The translations under genes were made by a program, and so were the position numbers. A stretch of 39,722 bases of DNA from B33-G16 sp046498285 (GTDB lineage: Bacteria; Desulfobacterota; DSM-4660; Desulfatiglandales; B25-G16). How positions within the stretch are numbered: position 1 is the stretch's first letter; each line of letters begins with the position of its first letter. Below are positions 1 through 6,619 of this stretch, piece after piece. The notes under the pieces were generated by a model that saw nothing but the letters and a program-made list of their open reading frames with translations, was not told where the DNA came from and did not search any database. The stretch is taken from the NCBI GenBank assembly GCA_046498285.1, contig JAWOBA010000028.1, forward strand, positions 1-39,722. Direction: 5' to 3'.

Positions 1-24
1 AGCACATTTTTGGTGCTCTTTTTC
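1..24 (+). terminator. Possible intrinsic terminator at window edge
   Basis: A 5-bp stem (AGCAC/GTGCT) with a 7-nt loop is followed by CTTTTTCCC. It could end a plus-strand transcript entering from the left. The stem may continue outside the window, so its true strength is unknown. Confidence 0.35.
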
Positions 25-341
25 CCTGCCTCCCCTCAATAAAAAGTATTTTTCGTAAGGCCCATTGAGAAGTGAGCAACCTTATCCAGATTTGGGGCGT
101 TAGACATAATCTGAGACCTGGTTTAATCTAGTCAACAATCTTTTCTAATTTTTAACTCTTTTACTACTTTCACCAATCATTGAAATAGTCACCTTGTCCG
201 ATCCTGGTTTAGAGAGTCTCATAGAGCTCTGATCGTGCTTCATTGGAACTAAGGTGACGACAGGCAGTTACATAAGCTTTGCACGAAGGTCGATTCAATC
301 GCCTTTAAGGTCTCGATGGTAATCTGCCTGCCTTCACATGA
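25..341. other. Non-coding flank 3' of the IS110 transposase
   Basis: No supported gene is seen here. The stretch lies downstream of the IS110-family transposase, which is on the minus strand. Members of this family carry non-coding flanks that encode a structured bridge RNA, upstream of the gene in the IS110 group and downstream in the IS1111 group. This flank is long enough to hold such an RNA, but no secondary structure could be verified by eye and the outer element boundary was not found. Confidence 0.3.
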
Positions 342-1601
342 CTAAGCAGCTAACCTGAGAGAATGTTGATGATCATAATCCTCTCTATAGCTTGAATGAT
401 TCCGTACGAGAGCAAATAGTATTCTCAAAAGTCTACGGCTGATAGCAACGATAGCCTTTACCTTGGGCATACCCCGTTCAAGCATTGCCAGATAACGTTT
501 ATGCATGATTCCATTGGTCCTGATTGTGTTGAGGGAGACAAAAAACAACAGCTTCCGTAAATAGGAGCGCCCACGCTTGGATATATGACGCTGCCCATGG
601 TGTATTCCAGAGCTGATTTCATAAAGATCAAGGCCAGCCAGTTTCATGATTTCTGAAATAGTCCTAAATTGCCTGAAATCCCCCACTTCACCGATCAGAC
701 CGGCAGCAGTTATCTTACCAATTCCCTTGATGGAAAGCATGCTCTTGCTATAAGGAATTTGTTTAAGGTAGTGGTTCATCCGATTTTCCAGGTGATCCAT
801 AAATGCTAATTCATGCTCTATACAGGATACCAGGTGTCTGATTTCTGTAAGAAGGCCTTCCCTTCCCTCATCAATACCTGTCGTATTCCTGGCTGCTTCG
901 AACAGGGCTTTTGCTTGGCCACTTTTCAACCTCCCAAGACTGACCCTTTTCAAGACAATCTGCAAACGATCAAACCCACATTTCACAATCTCCTCAGGAG
1001 ATGTATGGTTCTTTAAAAGGTAGAGGGAACTCTTGGAAGTTATCTTTTTCATTACCTGTGTATATTCAGGAAAGAGAATATAGATGAGATTATGCAACTG
1101 ATTGACCAGAGCAGTACGGTTTTTACTGACCCGCTGCCTTGCTTGGCTCAGCCTTCGAAGTTCAGCGGCTGCTCCCTTCGGGACAACAACGCTCAAGGCA
1201 TGGCCAAGGGAGATAATGTCAGCAATAACCCGTGGATCCTTCTTGTCTGTTTTATGGGGAGAATTTCCAGTCAGCTCCTTCAACCTTTTTGTATGCATGG
1301 GGTTGACTTGAAGGAGCTTTACAGGCTTTGTTGCCAGAAAATGTATAAGAGGTTCCGCATATGGTCCAGTCGATTCAAATCCTGCTATGACCTCTTCAAT
1401 GCCGTTGCTTTGCTTACAGGTAGCTATCTTGGCCCAAAAATTCTCATAGCTTTTGTGTCCATTATAAATGGGAAAAGGCTTTACCTCTTTACCGTTCGGC
1501 GCTCTCAAATACCCATAGTGAACCGATTTCCCTATGTCAATTGCTACAATCAATGTTTTCTTATTGCTCTTTTTCAAATAGTTTGTTTTACTTCTTTTCA
1601 T
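342..1601 (-). CDS. IS110-family transposase
   Basis: The gene encodes a 419-aa DEDD-type transposase of the IS110/IS1111/IS902 family, which cuts and rejoins DNA through a RuvC-like N-terminal domain and a C-terminal serine-bearing domain. Acidic motifs are visible as D in AIDIGK, E in GFESTG and the aspartates of HKTDKKDPRVIADI. The C-terminal part has the IKGIGKITAAGLIGEVGDF helix-hairpin-helix region and the conserved ISKRGRSYLR segment, where the family nucleophile Ser is expected. The reading frame is open further upstream, but the chosen ATG has AGGAGG about 9 nt before it. The gene looks full length and intact, so the element may be active. No terminal inverted repeats are obvious, as is usual for this family. 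Confidence 0.95.
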   Translation of the reverse strand: MKRSKTNYLKKSNKKTLIVAIDIGKSVHYGYLRAPNGKEVKPFPIYNGHKSYENFWAKIATCKQSNGIEEVIAGFESTGPYAEPLIHFLATKPVKLLQVNPMHTKRLKELTGNSPHKTDKKDPRVIADIISLGHALSVVVPKGAAAELRRLSQARQRVSKNRTALVNQLHNLIYILFPEYTQVMKKITSKSSLYLLKNHTSPEEIVKCGFDRLQIVLKRVSLGRLKSGQAKALFEAARNTTGIDEGREGLLTEIRHLVSCIEHELAFMDHLENRMNHYLKQIPYSKSMLSIKGIGKITAAGLIGEVGDFRQFRTISEIMKLAGLDLYEISSGIHHGQRHISKRGRSYLRKLLFFVSLNTIRTNGIMHKRYLAMLERGMPKVKAIVAISRRLLRILFALVRNHSSYREDYDHQHSLRLAA

Positions 1602-1618
1602 GGCTATGCTCCTCCTTT

Positions 1619-1654
1619 GGCTTGGGTTAAACCAGCTCACTACTGGCTCAAGCC
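1619..1654. other. Hairpin upstream of IS110 transposase
   Basis: An imperfect inverted repeat (GGCTTG ... CAAGCC outer arms, CCAG/CTGG inner arms) lies just 5' of the transposase RBS. In IS110-family elements a structured region here can be a sub-terminal repeat or part of the bridge RNA. Which of these applies, if either, is inference. Confidence 0.4.
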
Positions 1655-1703
1655 AATATGAGTATAGCCTTTTGCCTTATAACGCAAGGATTAGCTACAA
1701 TAT

Positions 1704-1928
1704 AGCACGCTTTGCATAACCCCTATTGATCTAAAGACAATGGGCTTTTTTTCAGTTCCCTCCGGGGCGTAGGCCCTCCGGGCCGGAGGCCGGGGCTCCC
1801 GGGCTGGTTTTTTCTGCAACCCTTCTCTCCGAGCGGGAGGCTCTCCGAGCCGGAGGCCACCAGTCACTTCAAAAAAGTCCATTGTCTTTTTGGGGATGGT
1901 GAAAATCGCCGGGTTTTTCAAAGGTCTC
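1704..1928 (-). mobile_element. Family 1 inverted-repeat element (MITE-like), copy 1
   Basis: This 225-bp copy is in the opposite orientation to the copy at 12485-12740. The right end is canonical (TTTTTCAAAGGTCTC) and is preceded by AAAGTCCATTGTCTTTTTGGGG. The left end is degenerate (AGCACGCTTTGCAT instead of GAGACCTTTGCAT). The centre is GC-rich with repeated GGAGGC/GCCTCC blocks. It carries no gene of its own; open frames across it are artefacts of its composition. It lies directly beside the 5' side of the IS110 transposase, and no target duplication is recognisable. Confidence 0.85.
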
Positions 1929-2021
1929 ATGTCCATTCCTGATGGTTTATAGCAATATAGTCACTTCTCCACAGGCATGCATCCTCATTGCATACGCCTA
2001 CCCATGGTGTACTGTAGCAAT

Positions 2022-2126
2022 CTATATTGTTCTCTGCTTGCTGAATGGGATTACATCAGGCTTTTTCATGCCATACATGCTTATACCCATTCCCTTTGCC
2101 ATTCGCTTAATTTCATTAAAGTGTAT
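2022..2126 (-). pseudogene. Decayed SAP/Rho-N-like small protein
   Basis: A frame of about 35 residues contains EIKRMAKGMGISMYGMKKPD, which has the spacing of SAP or Rho-N-type helix-extended-loop-helix nucleic-acid-binding domains (hydrophobic-K-x2-A-K-x-hydrophobic-G-I ... K-K-x-D/E-hydrophobic-I). A good RBS (AGGAGGA at about 2131-2139) precedes it, but no ATG is in frame; the nearby ATG reads a shifted frame that stops after 11 codons. It appears to have been the distal gene after the decayed response regulator. A live gene with a rare start codon is possible but less likely. Confidence 0.45.
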
Positions 2127-2502
2127 AACTTCCTCCTAAACAGTTGCGTTATTGCTGATTGAGCATTAACCTGGGGTAGAGGAAACACGGCCTTTCCCTT
2201 TATCCTTGGATAAGAGAACTTTGGTTTCTCTCTCGACGCCAAAGCCCTGGTTATTTTTTCCTTGAGTATCTCGAGGTGGATAAAGTCACTGGCCATGTAT
2301 CCATCTGCTCACAGGCCCGAGGATCATCCGGATGGTTATCGTAGGCGGTAACAATCAGGACTGGAAGACAGGAATCCTCAAGATATCTATTAACGGATTC
2401 TGTATTGCTCACGCCAGTAATATGACAGTTCTCTCATGTCAATTCATACTAAAAAAGCTCACACAGGTATGTCTGGTCATCTACAATCAATATGTATAGC
2501 AT
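2127..2502 (-). pseudogene. Decayed response-regulator receiver gene
   Basis: From the ATG at 2502 the frame reads MLYILIVDDQTYLCELF, a receiver-domain start with its paired acidic residues. Stops TAG and TGA follow in frame at codons 18 and 23. The same frame then resumes as receiver-like sequence ending in LPVLIVTAYDN. The central part that should hold the phospho-acceptor Asp is missing, so an internal deletion is likely. Near 2298 the coding frame shifts and continues as DFIHLEILKEKITRAL, the usual receiver C-terminal helix. At least two stops, one deletion and one frameshift make this a clear relic. A sigma-54-type promoter stands 150 bp upstream. Confidence 0.75.
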
Positions 2503-2651
2503 AATCTCTTCCTTTAATCACCAACACACATGTGATGGTCATCACTGCATCCATACCAATTACTTTACCCATTTATTTCCTTACTATTTCAGGCAGATTT
2601 AAATCGAGCTTTTTCCAATTGCTCAGCATCTAAATTCCATAGTTGTTGATC

Positions 2652-2668
2652 GGCATTTAGCGTGCCAA
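2652..2668 (-). promoter_or_regulatory. Sigma-54 (-24/-12) promoter for the decayed response regulator
   Basis: The minus strand reads TTGGCACGCTAAATGCC. It has the invariant GG and GC dinucleotides with exactly 10 nt between them and a perfect TGGCACG -24 block; the -12 block is ATGC instead of TTGC. It points towards the pseudogene starting at 2502. Confidence 0.75.
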
Positions 2669-2720
2669 AAAGATAACATATTGATATTTTATTGTTTCTT
2701 AAAAGCATTTAATGATAAGC

Positions 2721-2735
2721 AGAACTGTTAATTTC
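2721..2735. promoter_or_regulatory. Candidate activator site, proximal (response-regulator promoter)
   Basis: AGAACTGTTAATTTC keeps the left arm AGAACT of the palindrome seen upstream of the two other sigma-54 promoters, but its right arm is degenerate. Its nearest edge is separated by 54 bp from the -24 GG, compared with 55 and 56 bp at the other two. The call rests mainly on position. Confidence 0.4.
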
Positions 2736-2850
2736 GATTGATGCATAAAGACATTTTTTTCTCGTGATACCTTGAATTCAATTCCTCTAAATCCTGGATC
2801 TGCCCTGTCGTTTAGCAATAGGAACTGAGACTTCTGATTGGTTTCATATC

Positions 2851-2865
2851 GGAACTTTCATTTCT
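2851..2865. promoter_or_regulatory. Candidate activator site, distal (response-regulator promoter)
   Basis: GGAACTTTCATTTCT matches 11 of 15 positions of the palindrome AGAACTTGAAGTTCT. It is 184 bp from the -24 GG and its centre is 130 bp from the proximal candidate. A second, weaker match (GGAACTGAGACTTCT) lies at 2821-2835. Confidence 0.4.
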
Positions 2866-3199
2866 GTAATTTGGGTTTCATGCTAAAATGATATCGATAG
2901 GTGTTTTTTAAGGCATGAACTACGGATCAGTTTGCTGGAACTGTGTGAGCTTTATTGCCGGAAGTGATACCACAAAAGGCGCAGACCGAGAGACCTGGCT
3001 CATTAACATGATTAAGCGTACGAATGAGTCCATCAGGCCCTACCGGTATCCACCAGGGCTTCCTCTAGGATGGTCACTATCAAGCTTTCTATACCAAATA
3101 CCCTTGCCACCTCGTTCCAATTGAGTTTAGTTCAGGCGGATCTAGGCCGGCCAGGCCCCTTACCGGGCAGTTATCTGTGGCTGAGATTAACATGGTGCA

Positions 3200-3439
3200 T
3201 CAAAAAGTGTCATTTCCCCCAAATTTCCTGAAAATGTCTGGTGAGAACTCGTAGTCTATCAGCTCGCTATTAGCACTGTATTCTACTTCATAAAATGATG
3301 TTATCTTCCTATATGGGCACTGAGGGCAACTCCAATATCGCCAGAAATGCTTTATGGCGTGATCAAGGCAATCGCTATAAAAGGGGCAGTATATATTTCT
3401 CTCTCCTTTTTTTGGTGTTGGTAGTGCTTTTGGGCCCAT
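3200..3439 (-). CDS. Small Cys-rich conserved hypothetical protein
   Basis: A 79-aa protein preceded by CAGGAG six nt before its ATG. The core has CPFYSDCLDHAIKHFWRYW followed by CPQCPYR, so four cysteines (C-x5-C and C-x2-C) are set around an aromatic-rich linker. This suggests a small metal-binding fold, probably zinc. I have a sense that similar short proteins occur in anaerobic Desulfobacterota but cannot name a family. It lies 3' of groEL on the same strand, about 225 bp away. Function unknown. Confidence 0.7.
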   Translation of the reverse strand: MGPKALPTPKKGERNIYCPFYSDCLDHAIKHFWRYWSCPQCPYRKITSFYEVEYSANSELIDYEFSPDIFRKFGGNDTF

Positions 3440-3468
3440 AGGTTACTCCTGAAAAAATTTACTGTTGT

Positions 3469-3636
3469 CTAGGTGAGTGGCCGAAGACATTCTTCTTCTA
3501 TAGCAAGGCGATTTGGACCTTTATGGACGTTGACTGGGTCGAAAGAGTGACTTGATTGAGGCGCAAGATCTTGATAGAGGTCCTCTGCAATACGGTAAAA
3601 GGCATGACAATCCAAATCAAAGCCATCATAATCCAA
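3469..3636 (-). CDS. Possible small ORF or gene remnant after groEL
   Basis: The frame is open from 3705 to a TAG at 3469-3471 and overlaps the groEL 3' end in another frame. The part beyond groEL has a protein-like composition, including DYDGFDLDCHAFYRIAEDLY and FDPVNVHKGPNRLAIEEECL. No ATG or GTG start with an RBS is visible; the first plausible start is a TTG near 3636. It may be a truncated gene whose 5' end was lost when sequence joined groEL, or a short gene read by coupling from groEL. I do not recognise a family. Confidence 0.3.
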   Translation of the reverse strand: MDYDGFDLDCHAFYRIAEDLYQDLAPQSSHSFDPVNVHKGPNRLAIEEECLRPLT

Positions 3637-3665
3637 AAGCTTCTTAATTCCATTTCTTATTAGTA

Positions 3666-5267
3666 TTAATCCGGCATCTTCGGGGTTTTCTTCTTTGTTG
3701 GCTTGTCAGTAACCACACAATTGGTGGTGAGAAGCAATCCCGCTATGCTCGCGGCGTTCTGGAGCGCCAAGCGTGTTACTTTGGTCGGATCAATGATCCC
3801 AGCTTTCATGAGGTCTTCATAGGTTTGGGTTTCTGCATTGAATCCAAAGGAACCGTTCTCGTGCTTGAGGTGCTCGACTACCACAGAGCCTGTCTGACCG
3901 GCATTATTAGCAATCTGTCGAGCTGGTTCCTCAAGGGCCCGTTTTACAATCTTGACACCGAAGGCCTCCTCACCGTCGACCTTCACATTCTCTAAGGCTG
4001 CAATACAGCGAAGCAGCACCACACCACCTCCTGGAACTATTCCCTCTTCAACCGCAGCCTTAGTAGCGTTCAGAGCATCCTCCACTCGGGCCTTCTTTTC
4101 TTTCATCTCGAGCTCTGTGGCTGCCCCTACCTTGATTACTGCTACGCCGCCAACCAGCTTGGCCAAACGTTCCTGAAGCTTCTCGCGGTCGTAGTCACTT
4201 GTCGTATCCTCGATCTGGGACCGAATCTGTTTGATTCGGGCTTCAATAGCCTTACGCCCGCCATTGCCGCTCACGATAGTGGTGTTGTCCTTGTCCACCC
4301 TAATGATTTTGGCCTTACCCATATCCTTTAGTGTTACATTCTCAAGCTTGACGCCCAAATCCTCAGAAATTACCTGCCCGCCTGTCAGTACTGCGATGTC
4401 TTCGAGCATGTCTTTACGCCTGTCACCAAAGCCAGGTGCCTTAACAGCCACGCATTTCAGAGTTCCCCGAAGCTTATTGACTACCAGTGTGGTAAGTGCT
4501 TCTCCCTCTACATCCTCGCCAATGATAAGGATTGACTTTCCCATCTTGGCAATCTGCTCAAGAATGGGAACCATGTCCTTCATGTTGCTTATCTTTTTTT
4601 CATGGATGAGAAGGTAGGGATCCTCTAAAACCGCCTCCATGTGTTCTGAGTTAGTGATGAAATACGGTGAGAGATAGCCACGATCAAACTGCATGCCTTC
4701 CACCACCTCGAGGGTCGTTTCCATGCCCTTTGCCTCCTCTACAGTGATTACCCCCTCTTTGCCTACCTTACTCATGGCCTCGGCGATGATATTTCCGATG
4801 ATCTCATCGTTGTTGGCGCTGATGGCGCCGATCTGAGCGATCTCCTGTTGATCCTTGGTGGGTTTACTAAGGCGCTTAAGCTCCGACACTACAGAGGCAA
4901 CAGCTTTATCAATGCCCCGTTTAAGGGCCATGGGGTTGTGTCCTGCCGCCAATAACTTCGATCCCTCACGGTAAACGGCCTGAGCCAGGATCGTGGCCGT
5001 AGTGGTGCCGTCACCCGCCTCTTTTGAAGTATTGCCGGCTACCTCCTTGACCATCTGGGCGCCGACGTTCTGGAATTTGTTCTCGAGCTCGATCTCCTTT
5101 GCTACTGTAACCCCGTCTTTGGTAATCGTTGGAGAACCCCAGGTTTTCTCGAGCGCCACGTTGCGTCCTTTGGGGCCCAGGGTCACCTTCACAGTATCTG
5201 CTAGGATGTTTACTCCCTCTAAAATCTTTTCTCTGGCAGCCTGGTTAAAACGGATTTGCTTTACCAT
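3666..5267 (-). CDS. groL: 60-kDa chaperonin GroEL
   Basis: GroEL forms the double-ring folding chamber that encloses unfolded proteins under a GroES lid and uses ATP. The 533-aa protein is complete from MVKQIRFNQAAREKILEGV to the C-terminus. Visible hallmarks are the ATP-site GDGTTT motif (about residues 86-91), the apical segment after residue 190 and the GGGVVLLR motif near 412. The tail ends in a short basic stretch (TKKKTPKMPD) and lacks the Gly-Gly-Met repeat tail common in GroEL. The RBS is GGGAGG seven nt before the ATG. It follows groES on the same strand with 25 nt between, and the pair is preceded by a sigma-54-type promoter. The groES partner is broken, so this chaperonin would depend on another co-chaperonin if it is functional. 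Confidence 0.97.
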   Translation of the reverse strand: MVKQIRFNQAAREKILEGVNILADTVKVTLGPKGRNVALEKTWGSPTITKDGVTVAKEIELENKFQNVGAQMVKEVAGNTSKEAGDGTTTATILAQAVYREGSKLLAAGHNPMALKRGIDKAVASVVSELKRLSKPTKDQQEIAQIGAISANNDEIIGNIIAEAMSKVGKEGVITVEEAKGMETTLEVVEGMQFDRGYLSPYFITNSEHMEAVLEDPYLLIHEKKISNMKDMVPILEQIAKMGKSILIIGEDVEGEALTTLVVNKLRGTLKCVAVKAPGFGDRRKDMLEDIAVLTGGQVISEDLGVKLENVTLKDMGKAKIIRVDKDNTTIVSGNGGRKAIEARIKQIRSQIEDTTSDYDREKLQERLAKLVGGVAVIKVGAATELEMKEKKARVEDALNATKAAVEEGIVPGGGVVLLRCIAALENVKVDGEEAFGVKIVKRALEEPARQIANNAGQTGSVVVEHLKHENGSFGFNAETQTYEDLMKAGIIDPTKVTRLALQNAASIAGLLLTTNCVVTDKPTKKKTPKMPD

Positions 5268-5292
5268 GTAAATGTCCTCCCTTCATCTATTA

Positions 5293-5581
5293 TCACTTAA
5301 CGATGCCGAGGATATCTTCTTCTCGTACAATAAGATGTTTCTCTCTCTGAATCTTGATCTCGTTTCCGGTATATTTGCTGAAAAGCACACGATTCCCTTC
5401 CTTCACATCCAGGGGAATTTGTTTTCCATTCTCATCAAACTTCCCAGCACCAATGGCAATCATCTTGCCCTGCACGGGCTTCTCTTTAGCAGCATTCGAA
5501 ATAATTGATTCCGCCCTTTGTCTTTTTCTCTTCACCTACTCTTTTTATAAGAATTCTATCACGTAAAGATAATACTTTTAT
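5293..5581 (-). pseudogene. groS: GroES (10-kDa chaperonin), frameshifted and without an ATG start
   Basis: The sequence encodes an almost complete GroES in two frames. The N-terminal frame reads KVLSLRDRILIKRV ... KTKGGI; the second frame continues as IISNAAKEKPVQGKMIAIG through VLFSKYTGNEIKI to ILGIVK. One extra base at about 5504-5510 (within ATCAATT) breaks the frame. The expected start, placed 8 nt after GGAGGG, is ATA instead of ATG. Re-joining the frames gives 96 codons, the normal family length. Two independent lesions argue for real decay, though the one-base indel alone could be an assembly error. The ORF visible from the internal ATG at 5535 begins in the wrong frame and lacks the first beta strands. 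In the cell GroES would cap GroEL. Confidence 0.85.
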
Positions 5582-5633
5582 GATTTGTCCCTCCTTTGAT
5601 TTTTTTTATATGGTATTTTTCGAAATATTGATG

Positions 5634-5650
5634 AGCAATCCATGTGCCAA
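5634..5650 (-). promoter_or_regulatory. Sigma-54 (-24/-12) promoter of groES-groEL
   Basis: The minus strand reads TTGGCACATGGATTGCT: TGGCAC, five nt, TTGC, with GG and GC exactly 10 nt apart. This matches the textbook consensus. It lies about 55 bp 5' of the groES start with room for a short leader and the GGAGG RBS. I saw no CIRCE element (the usual HrcA site) here, so control appears to be by an enhancer-binding activator. Confidence 0.85.
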
Positions 5651-5704
5651 TCTAATAACCTATTGAAATATATAGAATTAGTTCGATTTGTTCGGATTGT
5701 GGTA

Positions 5705-5719
5705 GGAACCTTCAGTTCT
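5705..5719. promoter_or_regulatory. Candidate activator site, proximal (groE promoter)
   Basis: GGAACCTTCAGTTCT is an inverted repeat of GAAC(C/T) and AGTTC around a 3-bp spacer. 56 bp separate it from the -24 GG of the groE promoter. The ATP-grasp operon has a matching site at almost the same distance (55 bp). Confidence 0.65.
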
Positions 5720-5837
5720 GATTTCTCCAGAAAACTGATAAACTTGATGTTCATGAAATACCTGTTTCGATGCAACTCATTGAAACAAGGAGAAAATCTT
5801 AAAACAGGAATTGGAAATTCGTATAGCTTTCGTAATC

Positions 5838-5852
5838 AGAACTTGAAGTTCT
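5838..5852. promoter_or_regulatory. Candidate activator site, distal (groE promoter)
   Basis: AGAACTTGAAGTTCT is a perfect palindrome of two 7-bp arms around a single G. It lies 189 bp from the -24 GG and its centre is 133 bp from the proximal site. The spacing of the pair is identical to that upstream of the promoter at 8327. Confidence 0.7.
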
Positions 5853-6015
5853 CTTTTTATGTTCACATCAAATATAATGATCAAGAGGGGATGGCTTTAC
5901 TGTTTTTAGTATTTATCTTTTGAGATTTGTGAGAAAACCTTGGAATGTTTGAGAAAGCAGGCGGCATGGTTGTTTATCAAGCAATCTTGAAATGAAATGA
6001 GTAAACATTTATAGT

Positions 6016-6174
6016 GAGACCTTTTAAAAACCCGGCGATTTTCACCACCCTCAAAAAGACGATGGACTTTTTTGAAGTGACTGGTGGAAGGGTGCTGAAA
6101 AGACCAACCCGGGAGCCTCGGAACTGAAAAAAAGCCCATCGTCTTTAGATCAAGAGGGGTTATGCAAAGGTCTC
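6016..6174 (+). mobile_element. Family 1 inverted-repeat element, copy 2
   Basis: A 159-bp copy with ends GAGACCTTTTAAAAACC and GGTTATGCAAAGGTCTC. The inner inverted repeat (AAAAAGACGATGGACTTTTTT with AAAAAAAGCCCATCGTCTTTA) is kept, while much of the GC-rich centre seen in copy 3 is missing. No target duplication is evident. It sits between the groE control region and the activator gene. Confidence 0.9.
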
Positions 6175-6619
6175 ATAATATTCACTTATAGAACATGTAT
6201 ATTTTATAAAATAAGGAAAACTAAGAGTTCTTATTTCATCGGGGAAGCTTAAGTTTTAGGGTATTCAATTTTATGGTCCAAGATGATTCATCGGCATGAC
6301 ACATATAATAAACAAGAAATGTGTAGATAACAAACCAATATGGGCTTTGTCTATAATGCTGGGCATCAATGGGGCTTATCCCCCGTGATTGAAAAACAAT
6401 TAAAGGATCAAAGGAAGCTATTTAATCATATGGTAATCTCTGAAGGAGGCGAAGATTATAGGAACTGATTTTTTGGAGAAGACAAGGAGCAAAGGAAGTG
6501 CATACATAAACTTTGAATGTATTGCTTCTTATTTAACAAAAGTATGGTTTGTGTGGAGATATCATTGTATAAAGTATTTTATTGTGTATAGGCGTTATAA
6601 CTAGGTATAAAGAACAGAT
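6175..6619. other. Intergenic region before the sigma-54 activator
   Basis: No gene is supported. The stretch is AT-rich and should contain the promoter of the activator gene, but I could not assign -35/-10 or -24/-12 elements with confidence. Confidence 0.5.

Larger units (their letters stand above)
2503..3199. other. Long intergenic region with regulatory relics
   Basis: No convincing gene is seen on either strand. The region holds a sigma-54 promoter with candidate upstream sites (listed separately). A 69-codon open frame at 2915-3124 on the plus strand has no family resemblance or RBS that I can defend. On the minus strand of the same stretch a frame contains CAFC, perhaps a remnant of a small zinc protein, but nothing certain. 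Confidence 0.5.

Noticed and set aside
1942..2162. Two open frames on the plus strand after copy 1
   Set aside because: They are antisense to the decayed SAP-like and receiver sequences and have no RBS.
5582..5760. CIRCE/HrcA element before groES
   Set aside because: I looked for TTAGCACTC-N9-GAGTGCTAA and found no match; a sigma-54 promoter is present instead.
5642..5923. 93-codon open frame on the plus strand between groES and copy 2
   Set aside because: It covers the sigma-54 promoter region and both candidate activator sites, has no RBS and no recognisable protein features.
6355..6375. GG-N10-GC pattern upstream of the activator gene
   Set aside because: The -12 block is GGGC rather than TTGC and it lies about 250 bp from the start codon, so it was not called a promoter.
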